The notes under the pieces were generated by a model, which saw only the letters and a list, made by a program, of their open reading frames with translations, was not told the origin of the DNA and ran no database searches. Below, piece after piece: positions 29,990 to 39,595 of a stretch of 54,352 nucleotides of DNA (position 1 is the first letter of the stretch; the number at the start of each line of letters is the position of its first letter). The stretch is from an uncultured Eubacteriales bacterium. GTDB taxonomy: Bacteria > Bacillota > Clostridia > Oscillospirales > CAG-382. The stretch covers positions 1 through 54,352 of the forward strand of contig CAKSCV010000019.1 in the NCBI GenBank assembly GCA_934444645.1. Direction: 5' to 3'. A program made the position numbers and the translations under genes.

Positions 29990-32134
29990 ATGAAAAAGAA
30001 GATTTACACAACGCCGATTAAGGTTACGGCCATGTTTTTGCTTGTCTTAATTACGGTATTTGTGCTTTTGGAAATCGTGGCGCTTGTCGTTTTGTCCGAA
30101 AACAACGCGTTTTTTGATAACGGTGTCAGTCTGCGCCGCATTGCCTATGAAAGTGCCGCACAAGAAGCCTTCGATGACGTTATGGATCGCTACATTTCGC
30201 CGCGGCTGGAAGGCTACAACGAGTCCTTCGACTATATTGCCGAGCGGTATTCGCCGGAAAACAGCAATCTTTTTTTCGAGATCACCGATGACGGCGGAAA
30301 CCTTTTGTACCGGAATTACAGCGAATCGGATTACCGCTATAAAGAGGTCATCGGCAAGCGGATCGTATTTGTGTCGGAAAGCGTCTATAACGGCGGCAGC
30401 TATTGGAACGACAACACAAACGCCATGGACAGCACACTGTTGGAGGAGACGGCGAACAGAGCTGCTTTGCCGACAGACGACCGCTTCGAAAACGGCATTG
30501 CTCTTTCCGTCGTTCCTGCCGAGGAAGTGCCAACCGATTTTGTGACCGAAAATACGGATACGGAAAGCATTGTCGAAGCACCGCCCGGGCGTGAGGTAAC
30601 GCTGACCTTTACGGCTGCGGTTCGCACGACGTTAACGGCAAAAGATCCGATCTATTATATGCTTGGTCTTGCCGATTTTATCGTTGTGAATCGGGTGGGA
30701 ATTGCCGTCACGTGCGTCATTGGCTTGATTCTGGCAATCATCTTGTTCATATATCTGCTTTGCAGTGCCGGACATCATCGGGACGCTGACGGAAAGGATG
30801 AGATCGCGCCGGAAATCTTGGATACCATACCGCTTGACCTGTATGCCGTGTTTGTGTTCTGGGTAAGCCTTGCGTTCGCGTATGTGGCGGTGGAAGCGCT
30901 GCTCATCAATCTGTTCAGCTTGTTATTGCGCCTTTCGACGGCGCTTGTGTGTGTGATTTGCGTGGAGCTGTTGGTGCTGTCGCTCATTTTGACCTTTGCG
31001 ACGCGCGTCAAATGCGGCAAATGGTGGCGCACGACACTTATTTATAAGATTTTTGCGTTGATTTTCCGCATTTTCCGCTGGTTTTTCCGCAAACTGCGTT
31101 TGATGCTGCTCGAAATCCCGGCTCTGTGGCGGTATGCGGTGCTGTTTGCCGCCGTTTCGCTTGTCGAGTCAGCCGTGCTTTTGTTCACCGAGCGCGGCAC
31201 GGTGCTGTTATGGTGGTTTGCCGAAAAAATCGTTGTGGCGTTGGTCGGCTTCTTTGTTTTAAGTGACTGGAAAAAGCTTGTGCGGGGCGCAAAGGAAATT
31301 GCGGACGGCAACACCGGCTATCGCATCGATACACGGAATATGTACGGCGATTTCAAAACGCACGCGTCCTGCCTAAACAATATCAACGACGGTGTGCAGA
31401 AAGCCGTCAATGACCGCATGAAGAGCGAGCGGCTGAAAACCGAGCTTATCACCAACGTGTCGCACGATCTGAAAACGCCGCTCACCTCGATCGTCAATTA
31501 TGTGGATCTGATGAAAAAAGAGGATATTCAGCCGGAGAAAGCGAAAGAATATTTAGCCGTGCTCGACCGCCAATCCAAGCGGCTGCAAAAGCTGACCATC
31601 GATTTGGTGGAGGCCTCCAAGGCTTCGACCGGAAACATAGCGGTCAATGCCGAAAAAACCGATATTTCCGTCTTTTTGTCCCAGCTTTCGGGCGAATATG
31701 AGGAAAAGCTGGCAGCCAAGGGCTTGCAGCTGGTCGTGACTTCTCCGGAAGAAAACCTGTATATTTATGCCGACGGACGTTTGTTGTGGCGCGTGTTCGA
31801 TAACTTAATGAACAACATCTGCAAGTATGCCCAAGAAAACACGCGTGTGTATATTTCGGCCTCGGTGCAGAACGGAAAAGTGATGATTGTCTTCAAAAAC
31901 ATTTCGCGGTATCCGTTAAATGTTTCCGGCGAAGAGCTTATGGAACGTTTTGTGCGCGGTGATGCATCGCGCAACACCGAAGGCAGCGGGCTGGGGCTTT
32001 CGATTGCCAGAAGCCTTGTCGATTTGCAGAAAGGCAAATTTGAGCTTGTGGTGGACGGCGATTTGTTCAAGGCGATCGTTACGTTCGACCGCTATTACGA
32101 TAACACGCCGCCCGAAACGGCGGAAAACAGTTAA
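29990..32134 (+). CDS. sensor histidine kinase
   Basis: 714 residues from ATG 29990 (8 nt after GGAG). N-terminal membrane helix (about 15-37), an extracellular sensor of about 170 residues, then a block of further membrane helices (about 220-400), a HAMP-like linker (GAKEIADGNTGYRIDTR), HisKA with the phosphoacceptor His in 'NVSHDLKTPLTSIVNYVDLM', and a HATPase_c domain with N box 'FDNLMNNICKYA', 'FVRGD' and G box 'EGSGLGLSIARSLVDLQ'. The extra membrane block between sensor and kinase is more than most such kinases have. Pairs with the regulator at 29251. Confidence 0.93.
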   Translation: MKKKIYTTPIKVTAMFLLVLITVFVLLEIVALVVLSENNAFFDNGVSLRRIAYESAAQEAFDDVMDRYISPRLEGYNESFDYIAERYSPENSNLFFEITDDGGNLLYRNYSESDYRYKEVIGKRIVFVSESVYNGGSYWNDNTNAMDSTLLEETANRAALPTDDRFENGIALSVVPAEEVPTDFVTENTDTESIVEAPPGREVTLTFTAAVRTTLTAKDPIYYMLGLADFIVVNRVGIAVTCVIGLILAIILFIYLLCSAGHHRDADGKDEIAPEILDTIPLDLYAVFVFWVSLAFAYVAVEALLINLFSLLLRLSTALVCVICVELLVLSLILTFATRVKCGKWWRTTLIYKIFALIFRIFRWFFRKLRLMLLEIPALWRYAVLFAAVSLVESAVLLFTERGTVLLWWFAEKIVVALVGFFVLSDWKKLVRGAKEIADGNTGYRIDTRNMYGDFKTHASCLNNINDGVQKAVNDRMKSERLKTELITNVSHDLKTPLTSIVNYVDLMKKEDIQPEKAKEYLAVLDRQSKRLQKLTIDLVEASKASTGNIAVNAEKTDISVFLSQLSGEYEEKLAAKGLQLVVTSPEENLYIYADGRLLWRVFDNLMNNICKYAQENTRVYISASVQNGKVMIVFKNISRYPLNVSGEELMERFVRGDASRNTEGSGLGLSIARSLVDLQKGKFELVVDGDLFKAIVTFDRYYDNTPPETAENS

Positions 32135-32151
32135 AACACATAAATGAACCG

Positions 32152-32190
32152 ACCGCCCTCTCGTCGATTGCCGCGCGAGAGGGCGGTTTT
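32152..32190 (+). terminator. intrinsic terminator after the kinase gene
   Basis: 12-bp GC-rich stem (32152-32163 with 32176-32187), 12-nt loop and a TTTT run, 17 bp after the stop codon. Confidence 0.85.
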
Positions 32191-32311
32191 ATATTCAAAC
32201 ACTGTTTTTTCGGAAGATATTTCACAAATTCAAGAAGATAGAGCCTTTTATTTTATCCGAAAATCGTATATGATAAGAATACTCTATAAAAACGGAAACG
32301 AGGAAATCGCC

Positions 32312-34312
32312 ATGTATAAGGTCTATATTCCCGTGATGAATCATAAGCTGTCGGAAAAAAGCAAGAAAGCGTTGGTGTCGGAAATCAAGCGTTCCGAAGC
32401 GACAGCGGTGTTTTTGACGTTTTCGCGCGTTTTGCGCAGCGAAGAGGTGCTGCAAACGGAACTTGCCATCTTCTGCGAAAACAAAGCGTATTTAGAAGAA
32501 AACGGCATAACGGTTTATGCATGGCTTGCGCCGAGCATCGGCTATGGCGGAACGAGTGCGCCGTATGTCACCGACAACGACGCGCCCGAGGTTTACACGC
32601 GCATTCGCTTTACCGACGGCGGCGAGGTATTCGCCTACTGCCCGACCGATGAAAATTTCCGCGCGGATTTTATCCGTACCTTAAAGGCACTTTGTTCGAC
32701 CGGCGTCAAGCAGATCCTGTTTGAGGACGATTTCACGCTTTCGGGCGGCAAACGCGTCGGCGCTTTGGGCTGCTGCTGCAAAAATCACCGGCGGTTGCTA
32801 AATGAGCGCTTGGGCGAGGAATTCACCGATGCCATGATTGCGGAACACGTCGTGACGGGTAAACCGAACCGTTTGCGCAACGTTTGGCTCGACGTGATGG
32901 GAGCCACCTTAAACGGCTTTTGCGCCGAAATCGAACGGGCGGTACACGCCGACTACCCGGAAGTTCGCTTAGGGCTTTCTGCCAACAGCTCCTCGTTTTT
33001 CTGCGAGGGGATTTCCGCTGCCGATCTTGCCAAAACGATTGCCGGAAAGAATCGTCCGTTTATGCGGCTTACCGGCGCGCCGTATTGGCAGAATGCCATG
33101 AGCCTAAACGCTAACGTGGAGGCTATTCGGCTGCAAAATGAATTCTGCGGCGATGCGATCGACTGCATGACCGAAGGCGACACCTATCCGCGGCCGCGCG
33201 TGTTTGTTTCGGCTTCAAAATTGGAGGCCTATGACATGGCTTTGCGTGCCTCCGGCGAGACCGATTCGATCTTGAAATATATGATCGATTACACGTCGGA
33301 TGCCGATTATGAGACCGGCTATATCGACCGCCATGTCCGCAACAAGGCACTGTATGCCGAAATCGAACGCCGCTTTTCGGATAAGAGCAAAAAGGCGTGC
33401 GGCATCAACGTGTTTGAGACAGTAAATCTGTTTCGTGACGCAGAAATCGACGACCTCGGCGATTTTTATCACCGCGGTGAACGCGGCTGTCTGCCGACCA
33501 TGAGCGAGTGGTTCTTATCCGATAACTTTGTGCCGACCTGCTATGGGCGAAACGACACGGTAAGCCTTGCTTTCGGCGAAAACGTGACGCGCTTGAGCGG
33601 CGGGCAGATGAAAAACGGTGTGATTACCGATGCGGTCGGCGCAAGGCTGCTCATGGAAAAAGGTGTTGATGTCGGCATCGAACATATGGAAAAAATGCTT
33701 CGCCGGCCGACTGTTATGCAGGACAGCTATGAATACAGCGTGCGTACCGGGACGTTCGTTTCGGCAACCTTGGAGCATGAGGGCGTCTTTTACGACATGA
33801 AGCTGAAACGCGGTGCGCAGATCGACTCTTGGTTTGTCGATCCGCCGGCCGGCTTTGATCTTTCCGCACCCGATTTTCTGGAAAAGACCAAGAAGCTTGT
33901 TGCGTGTTATTACTACGAAAACGCCGACGGGCAAAAATTCCTTGTCTATTCGTTTGTGCCGAACAGCGTGTATGTCACGACCGGCTGGGGCAACGGCGTG
34001 TTCAAAAGCTATCTGCGGCAGGAGCAGTTAGCGCATTTTTATGAAAAAATGCAAGGCGAGCCGCTGCCTGCCATGTGTTACAAAAATCCGGGCGTGTATC
34101 TTTTGGCAAAAAAGAGCGATGACGGAAACGAGATGGATGTGCTGCTTGTCAATATGTCCGAGGACAGTATACTCACGCCGAAAATCCGCTTGAACAAGAC
34201 CTACCGCACGGTCGATGTTTACGAAAAAAGCGGTGTGTTAAGGGAAGACACGCTTTGCTTGGATGAAGACATTCCGCCGTATGACGCACGGATTTTCACG
34301 GTAAAAGCCTAA
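32312..34312 (+). CDS. putative TIM-barrel glycoside hydrolase
   Basis: 666 residues from ATG 32312, 7 nt after AGGA; the frame is open further upstream but crosses the terminator. No signal peptide, so cytosolic. The N-terminal half has barrel-like segments: 'ITVYAWLAPSIGYGG', 'GVKQILFEDDFTLSGG', 'VRLGLSANSSSFF', 'AIDCMTEGDTYPRPR', and a Cys cluster (GCCCKNH). The acids in FEDDF and MTEGD could be catalytic. The middle has an amidotransferase-like look (beta-galactosidase type) and the end is a beta-sandwich (YRTVDVYEKSGVLRED, PPYDARIFTV), an order seen in GH42-like enzymes. I cannot fix the family. First gene of the carbohydrate locus. Confidence 0.55.
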   Translation: MYKVYIPVMNHKLSEKSKKALVSEIKRSEATAVFLTFSRVLRSEEVLQTELAIFCENKAYLEENGITVYAWLAPSIGYGGTSAPYVTDNDAPEVYTRIRFTDGGEVFAYCPTDENFRADFIRTLKALCSTGVKQILFEDDFTLSGGKRVGALGCCCKNHRRLLNERLGEEFTDAMIAEHVVTGKPNRLRNVWLDVMGATLNGFCAEIERAVHADYPEVRLGLSANSSSFFCEGISAADLAKTIAGKNRPFMRLTGAPYWQNAMSLNANVEAIRLQNEFCGDAIDCMTEGDTYPRPRVFVSASKLEAYDMALRASGETDSILKYMIDYTSDADYETGYIDRHVRNKALYAEIERRFSDKSKKACGINVFETVNLFRDAEIDDLGDFYHRGERGCLPTMSEWFLSDNFVPTCYGRNDTVSLAFGENVTRLSGGQMKNGVITDAVGARLLMEKGVDVGIEHMEKMLRRPTVMQDSYEYSVRTGTFVSATLEHEGVFYDMKLKRGAQIDSWFVDPPAGFDLSAPDFLEKTKKLVACYYYENADGQKFLVYSFVPNSVYVTTGWGNGVFKSYLRQEQLAHFYEKMQGEPLPAMCYKNPGVYLLAKKSDDGNEMDVLLVNMSEDSILTPKIRLNKTYRTVDVYEKSGVLREDTLCLDEDIPPYDARIFTVKA

Positions 34313-34350
34313 GAAACCGCCTTACAATATAATAAATCGAATATACGTCA

Positions 34351-34385
34351 AAGAAGCTGTCTGTTAGTCACAGGCAGCTTCTTTT
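34351..34385 (+). terminator. intrinsic terminator
   Basis: 13-bp stem (34351-34363 with 34371-34383, one G-T pair), 7-nt loop, short T-run; 39 bp after the glycosidase stop codon. The next gene therefore probably has its own promoter, which I could not place in the following 210 bp. Confidence 0.75.
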
Positions 34386-34595
34386 GCGCGTTTATGCATC
34401 TTTGCCGACTCTGCACCGTTGTCACAAAAGGCTCGGGAAAAAAGCAATCCTGTTATAACACAGAAAAGAGTTTTTATGGTATTCTGTATGCAGAAAGAAA
34501 ACGGTAATTCCGAAACGCGGTGCGTAAGAAAACCAAACTTTTTCACAAAATGTGCCGCAGCGGATTTATCAATAAACAGACAAAGGAGTGCGAGT

Positions 34596-35441
34596 ATGCG
34601 TTTTAAGAAGGGAATTTTTATCAATTGTCCGAATGCCTATGAATCGCCGGAGACACTGATTGCTGCTATGAAACGGGTGAAGGCACTCGGCGCGGACGGT
34701 GTTCAGCTTTCCGGCATGACGGATTTGGATAAAGCCTATGCCGGTTTCCGAAACAGGATCCGCACGGCGGCTGATTCGATGGGACTTGAAATCTGCGCCG
34801 TCTGCGGCGATATCGGCGTGAAATTTCACGACACCGAACGCCGCGAAGGGCTGTACGAGACCATGAAGCAGATGTATGACATTGCGCTTTCACTCGGAAC
34901 GAGGATCGTGACGACACACATCGGCGTTGTTCCGGCAGAGCGCACGCATCCGCGCTATGGAGTTATGCTCGAAACGTTCGGTACGATCGCAGAAATTGCC
35001 GCACCGATGGGCGCCTATTTGGCAAACGAGACCGGCCCGGAGGAAGCACCGGTACTCAAAGCGTTTTTGGATGATGTGGCTTCTCCGGCAGCGGCGGTAA
35101 ACTTTGACCCGGCCAATATCGTGATGTCCACCGGCGAAAAAGCCGAGGAAGCGGCCAAAATTTTAGGCAGCTATATCGTACATACGCACGCTAAAGACGG
35201 CATTCTGTTAAAGAAAGCGAACCTCGAGGTCATGTACGGCGTTTGCCACGATCCTTCTTTCCGTGAATCCGATTATTGCAAAGAGGTTCTCATCGGCGAG
35301 GGCGATGTGCATTGGAAAGCGTATTTGGACACGTTGGAGGCTATGGGCTATAACGGTTATCTGACTATCGAGCGCGAAGGCAGCGCGACGCAAGAGGAGG
35401 ATTTTGCCGTCGAAATGCGCACGCTTGAGCAGTTGATCTGA
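34596..35441 (+). CDS. sugar phosphate isomerase/epimerase-like TIM-barrel protein
   Basis: 281 residues from ATG 34596, 7 nt after AAGGAG. Xylose-isomerase-like TIM barrel (AP_endonuc_2 family) that normally binds a divalent metal and moves a carbonyl or epimerises a sugar. Visible: 'AMKRVKALGADGVQLSGM', 'LEICAVCGDIGV', 'LGTRIVTTHIGVVP' (metal-side His), 'YLANETGPEE' (Glu), 'AVNFDPANIVM' (Asp), 'IVHTHAKDG' (His-x-His), 'GYLTIEREG' (Glu at the barrel end). Stands before an oxidoreductase of the Gfo/Idh/MocA family, a pairing usual in inositol or unusual-sugar breakdown. Confidence 0.85.
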   Translation: MRFKKGIFINCPNAYESPETLIAAMKRVKALGADGVQLSGMTDLDKAYAGFRNRIRTAADSMGLEICAVCGDIGVKFHDTERREGLYETMKQMYDIALSLGTRIVTTHIGVVPAERTHPRYGVMLETFGTIAEIAAPMGAYLANETGPEEAPVLKAFLDDVASPAAAVNFDPANIVMSTGEKAEEAAKILGSYIVHTHAKDGILLKKANLEVMYGVCHDPSFRESDYCKEVLIGEGDVHWKAYLDTLEAMGYNGYLTIEREGSATQEEDFAVEMRTLEQLI

Positions 35442-35539
35442 TTTCGGCGAGAATACACACCGAACCGCGCAGGGGTATGAAAGGCATCTCCTGTCTGCCG
35501 GTTAAAATGAAATAAATTCTATTAGTGAGGAAAAGAACC

Positions 35540-36595
35540 ATGGAAAAACTGAAAATTGCCATTATCGGCGTCGGCGGCATATCCGGCGCACACATTGACG
35601 CGTATCAGCGCAATCCCCATGCGGAGCTGTATGCCTTTTGCGATATCAACAAGGAACGCCTCGAACAAAAGGGCGCAATGTACGGCATTACCCGTCTGTA
35701 CACCGATGAAGACGAAATGCTTGCCGCATTGCCGGAAATCGACGCCGTGAGCGTTTGCGTGTGGAACTGCAATCATGCCAAATGTGCTATTAAGGCGCTT
35801 GACGCCGGAAAACACGTGCTCTGCGAAAAGCCGATCGCAAAAACGGTGGAGGAGGCCGAGCAGATGCTTGCCGCCGCCAAACGCAACAACCGCCTTCTCA
35901 TGGTCGGCTTTTGCTGCCGCTTCGGCAAGGACGCGGAAATCATCCGCAACTACCAAGAAAAGGACTTTTTCGGCGATATTTATTATGCAAAAGCCTCGCA
36001 GTTGCGCCGCAACGGCAATCCGGGCGGCTGGTTCTGCAATAAGTCCATGTCCGGCGGCGGCCCGCTCATCGACCTCGGCGTCCATATTCTCGATATCACG
36101 CGCTTTTTGATGGGCAATCCCAAACCGGTCTCGGTTTTCGGCGCGACCTTTAACAAAATCGGCAACCGCAAAGGCGTGCGCAAATCCGAGGACGCGTATA
36201 TCTGCTCCGATACGGACGAAATCTGCGATGTAGAGGATTTGGCAACAGCAATGGTACGCTATGAAAACGGCGCGGTTTTGGTGTTAGACACCTCCTATGC
36301 GCTCAACATGAAGGAAGATTTCTATTCCATCCAGCTTTTCGGAAGCAAAGGTGGCGTTCGTGCCTGCCCGGATTTTGAAATGTATACCGACGATAACGGC
36401 TACATGGTGAACATGACACCGGCCGGCATCCGCATCGATGAATCGGGACTGTTTGTCCGCGAAATCGCACATTTCGTCGATTGCATCCAAAACGGCACGC
36501 CGTGTATCTCGCCTGCCGAGGACGGATTGGATATTTTGCGAATTTTAACCGCTGTTTACCGCTCGGCGGAAACCGGCCATGAGGTGCTTTTATAA
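35540..36595 (+). CDS. Gfo/Idh/MocA-family oxidoreductase
   Basis: 351 residues from ATG 35540, 9 nt after GAGG. NAD(P)-dependent sugar or inositol dehydrogenase. Rossmann motif 'IAIIGVGGISGAHI' at the N-terminus, the catalytic-lysine motif 'VLCEKPIAKTVEEAE', then the substrate domain with 'NKSMSGGGPLIDLGVHILDI' (the conserved G-G-P-L-x-D-x-G-x-H-x-x-D) and 'ATAMVRYENGAVLVLDTSY'. The stop codon directly abuts the GTG of the ROK gene, indicating one operon. Substrate unknown. Confidence 0.93.
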   Translation: MEKLKIAIIGVGGISGAHIDAYQRNPHAELYAFCDINKERLEQKGAMYGITRLYTDEDEMLAALPEIDAVSVCVWNCNHAKCAIKALDAGKHVLCEKPIAKTVEEAEQMLAAAKRNNRLLMVGFCCRFGKDAEIIRNYQEKDFFGDIYYAKASQLRRNGNPGGWFCNKSMSGGGPLIDLGVHILDITRFLMGNPKPVSVFGATFNKIGNRKGVRKSEDAYICSDTDEICDVEDLATAMVRYENGAVLVLDTSYALNMKEDFYSIQLFGSKGGVRACPDFEMYTDDNGYMVNMTPAGIRIDESGLFVREIAHFVDCIQNGTPCISPAEDGLDILRILTAVYRSAETGHEVLL

Positions 36596-37501
36596 GTGGA
36601 AATAAGGGAGCGAACGGCCGGCGCGGATAAGCGCATCGGCATCGATATCGGCGGCACCAATATCAAGGGTGTTTTGTTAGAAGGCAGAAAAATACTTAAA
36701 AGAGTGAGATGCTCGACACCGTCGCACATACCCGGTATGACGGTGAAAGCGGTCTGTGAGCTGGTGGAGCGTCTTTCGGAAAAGCAAAAGCCGAATTTGC
36801 CCATCGGCATTGCCTGCGCCGGAGAAATTGACGAAAACGGCGTGATCACCGCGGACAATCTCGGCTGGGAAAAGGTGGATTTCGCGTCCGGACTACGAAA
36901 AGCCGGCCTTTCGGATTTCGCCCTGTATCAGGACGCCTATGCAGCCTCCGAGGCCGAATATCGCGCCGGAGCATTGCAAAATACGCCGAATGCGGTGTAT
37001 CTCTGTATCGGCACGGGCATCGGCGGCAATGTCTTTATGGACGGTCGGTCACTGCGGAGACTTTCGAAAAACTCCTGCGAACTGGGGCATATGAGCATTC
37101 ACGCGGACGGCCGCCGCTGCAGCTGCGGCAATAAGGGCTGCTTTGAAGAATACGCTTCTGCCGGCGCACTTTCGCGCATGAGCGGCAGCCGGTATTCTGC
37201 CGCCGAAATCGTCCGGAGGGCGCAAGAGGGCGATGCGGAAATGCTAAAGCTTTGGGAGGCCTATTTGGGTGAGCTTGCGGCCGGTGTTATGAACTGCTTG
37301 ATTCTGTACGCACCGTCGGCTGTTTGTATCGGCGGCGGCATGAGCCTGTCGGGCGAGTTTCTGCTGTCGGGACTGCACACAAAGCTACGGGAGTTCCCGT
37401 ATTTCAACAATTGTTTTTCAAATGTGCGGCTGCTTACGGCTGCTTTTGCCGGAGAGGCGGGAGCGGTCGGCGCGGCACTGCTAACCGAAGAAGCTGTTTG
37501 A
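36596..37501 (+). CDS. ROK-family sugar kinase
   Basis: 301 residues, GTG start immediately after the previous stop codon, with GAGGTG 12 nt before. N-terminal phosphate motif 'RIGIDIGGTNIKGVLLEG', active-site Asp in 'FALYQDAYAASEAEYRAGA', second phosphate motif 'YLCIGTGIGGNVFMDG', and the ROK zinc site 'GHMSIHADGRRCSCGNKGC' ending FEEYAS. Because no DNA-binding domain precedes it, it is a kinase rather than a NagC-type regulator. Phosphorylates a sugar or keto-sugar acid in the pathway formed with its neighbours. Confidence 0.92.
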   Translation: MEIRERTAGADKRIGIDIGGTNIKGVLLEGRKILKRVRCSTPSHIPGMTVKAVCELVERLSEKQKPNLPIGIACAGEIDENGVITADNLGWEKVDFASGLRKAGLSDFALYQDAYAASEAEYRAGALQNTPNAVYLCIGTGIGGNVFMDGRSLRRLSKNSCELGHMSIHADGRRCSCGNKGCFEEYASAGALSRMSGSRYSAAEIVRRAQEGDAEMLKLWEAYLGELAAGVMNCLILYAPSAVCIGGGMSLSGEFLLSGLHTKLREFPYFNNCFSNVRLLTAAFAGEAGAVGAALLTEEAV

Positions 37502-37518
37502 AAAAACGAGGAGAAGCT

Positions 37519-38292
37519 ATGTTAAAAAGAAAAATCGAAAACGGTGAAAAAACCGTCGGCATGTATGTGCAGCTTGCGGACAGCAGCATTTCGAAAATTG
37601 TCGGTCTTGCCGGATATGATTTTATCTGGGTGGACAACGAGCACAGCTATATGTCGAGTGAAACGCTGCTTAACCATATTATGGCACTGCGGTCTGTCGG
37701 TGCGGAAATCGTGGTGCGTGTGCCGCAGAACGACTTAACGCATTTGAAGCACGTTTTGGAAATGGGCGTGGACGGAATCATCCTTCCGATGGTAAGAAGT
37801 GCCATAGAGGCCGACGAGATGATTGCCGCCACCCTCTATCCGCCGCTCGGCACGCGCGGCTTCGGCCCGATGAACGCCAACGACTACGGTTACGAGTCCG
37901 CAGCGGCGTATGCCGAAAAGAGCAACCGGGATTTGTGCCGCTTTATCCAAATCGAACACAAGGACGCGGTGGAACACTTGGCGGAGATTATCCGAAATCC
38001 CTATATTGACGGGTATATTATCGGTCCGAATGATCTGTCCGGTTCTTACGGAATGCTCGGCGAGGTGTTTTCGGACACCATGACCGGCATCATACGCGGC
38101 GTGGTGGATTATCTCCATCAAAACGGCAAATATGTCGGTATTGCCGCCGGCGGCTGTACGGAGGATGTGCTTGCACATTGGAGCAGTTTTGGCGTGGATC
38201 TGCTAACGGGCGGCGCAGATTTTGATTTTCTGCGCGAGATGGCAATTAAAAACCGTGCCTTGTTGGAAAAAATCCATAAAACGAAGCGTTAA
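37519..38292 (+). CDS. HpcH/HpaI-family aldolase
   Basis: 257 residues from ATG 37519, after GAGGAGAAG. Metal-dependent class II pyruvate aldolase cleaving 2-keto-3-deoxy (sugar) acids, as 2-dehydro-3-deoxyglucarate aldolase. Visible: 'GYDFIWVDNEHSYM' (catalytic His), 'GAEIVVRVPQND' (Arg), 'GVDGIILPMVRSAIEADEM', 'FIQIEHKDAVEHL' (metal Glu), 'YIIGPNDLSGSYG' (metal Asp). 18 bp after the ROK gene: kinase and aldolase together suggest a keto-deoxy sugar acid route ending in pyruvate and a phosphorylated aldehyde. Confidence 0.9.
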   Translation: MLKRKIENGEKTVGMYVQLADSSISKIVGLAGYDFIWVDNEHSYMSSETLLNHIMALRSVGAEIVVRVPQNDLTHLKHVLEMGVDGIILPMVRSAIEADEMIAATLYPPLGTRGFGPMNANDYGYESAAAYAEKSNRDLCRFIQIEHKDAVEHLAEIIRNPYIDGYIIGPNDLSGSYGMLGEVFSDTMTGIIRGVVDYLHQNGKYVGIAAGGCTEDVLAHWSSFGVDLLTGGADFDFLREMAIKNRALLEKIHKTKR

Positions 38293-38326
38293 ACAACCAA
38301 AAACGAATCCGAAAGGGGATATAAGC

Positions 38327-39391
38327 ATGGCTTGGAAAGAAATCAAACACGATTCTTATACCGTGGAACTGGAAGAACCGACCCTATATGTCGATAACAA
38401 AGCAAGACATCGCAGCGGCCATATGGGACACGCTTTAGCGGAATTTGCACCCGGCTGTATCATCGATTTCAACTCGAATTGCTCGGCTGAACATTGGACC
38501 GGACATTCACCGTACGGTTGGATGGAATACCGTATTTCAACCGATGCAGGCAAGACGTTTTGGCCGGCGATTGACCTGCCGTATTCCAAAAAAGCGTTTT
38601 TAGATGGTCTTTTTTCGGTTTCCGTGGAAAAAGCGGTGGTGTGTGCCGATGGCTCCATTGTTGCTTTTGGTGTTCGGAATATAGGGGCAATGATGGGCGG
38701 CTTGGCTGAGCCGTGGAGCACGCCAACGGCGGTACGCAGTGAAGATCAGGGCAAAACCTGGTCGGAACCGTTCGAATATGCTCCGTATGAGGGGAGAACC
38801 TATGACGCGTTTGTCTATAACGGCACGATCTATACGCTTCACTTTTGCAATCCGGACTTTTTAGGCAAGAAGCCGGAGCATATGTACCGCGTTTATAAAA
38901 GCGACGACTGCGGAAAGACGTTCTCGGAGTTCAGCGTCATTCCGTTTGATACGGAAAGACGCGGCTATGGCGCACTTTTGGCGGATGACGACGGCTCTTT
39001 CCACGCCTTTGCCTACAACGAAGCGAATGAATGCGAGATGGATCATGCCGTCAGCCGTGATTTCGGAGAGACCTGGACGGTGTTAAAGCCCTGCCATTTG
39101 GCAAAGGGCATCCGGAATCCGCAGATCGCAAAGCTGGACGGCGTGTATCTGCTTCACGGTCGTTCGGGCGGCGAAAAAGGCTTTGTGCTGTACAGCGGCG
39201 AAAGCTTGGACGCATGGGATGAAGGCTTGATGGTGGTTGAAAACCTTCGTGCGCCGGCCTATTATTCCAATAATTTGAATCTGCGCGACGAAAAGGGCAA
39301 TTTCTTGCTTGTGCAGTATTCCGATTCGTATGATGAGCAGGAGAAAGCACGCGTCAATGTCATGCATATGAATGTGAGAATCAAACGATAA
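38327..39391 (+). CDS. BNR/Asp-box sialidase-like protein
   Basis: 354 residues from ATG 38327, about 8 nt after AAAGGGG. Six-bladed propeller of the sialidase superfamily: four Asp-box motifs are visible, 'STDAGKTF', 'SEDQGKTW', 'SDDCGKTF' and 'SRDFGETW'. No signal peptide and no anchor, so it appears to act inside the cell or leave by another way, unlike most bacterial sialidases. Catalytic Arg triad and Tyr cannot be assigned by eye. Placement after the aldolase gene suggests hydrolysis of a charged sugar taken up by the cell; sialic acid itself is not indicated by the other genes (no NanA or NagA type enzyme). Confidence 0.78.
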   Translation: MAWKEIKHDSYTVELEEPTLYVDNKARHRSGHMGHALAEFAPGCIIDFNSNCSAEHWTGHSPYGWMEYRISTDAGKTFWPAIDLPYSKKAFLDGLFSVSVEKAVVCADGSIVAFGVRNIGAMMGGLAEPWSTPTAVRSEDQGKTWSEPFEYAPYEGRTYDAFVYNGTIYTLHFCNPDFLGKKPEHMYRVYKSDDCGKTFSEFSVIPFDTERRGYGALLADDDGSFHAFAYNEANECEMDHAVSRDFGETWTVLKPCHLAKGIRNPQIAKLDGVYLLHGRSGGEKGFVLYSGESLDAWDEGLMVVENLRAPAYYSNNLNLRDEKGNFLLVQYSDSYDEQEKARVNVMHMNVRIKR

Positions 39392-39417
39392 CAAAATCCG
39401 TTTTTGATAATGCGCAA

Positions 39418-39451
39418 AAGAACCGTAAACGATGGCTTTACGGTTCTTTTT
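39418..39451 (+). terminator. intrinsic terminator of the carbohydrate operon
   Basis: 12-bp stem AAGAACCGTAAA / TTTACGGTTCTT (39418-39429, 39437-39448), 7-nt loop and five Ts, 27 bp after the last stop codon. Confidence 0.88.
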
Positions 39452-39566
39452 GCATTTTTGCGGATTGTCTGATTTTATCAAAAATGCGGCGTGTGACATT
39501 TCATTCATTTGGTTATAATTTTCTGACAAAGTATCCGATTTTATATAAAAATAAGCCTTTTTTGAG

Positions 39567-39595
39567 TTGTCCCCCTAAATTTGGTATGATATAAT
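39567..39595 (+). promoter_or_regulatory. promoter of the surface-protein gene
   Basis: TTGTCC (39567-39572), 17-nt spacer, TATAAT (39590-39595) with an extended TGA before it. It gives a leader of about 190 nt with a GAAGTCCG/CGGACTTC hairpin (about 39710-39745); no known riboswitch was recognised. Confidence 0.75.

Noticed and set aside
32144..32311. Upstream part of the glycosidase frame
   Set aside because: It crosses the terminator of the kinase gene; ATG 32312 with AGGA is the better start.
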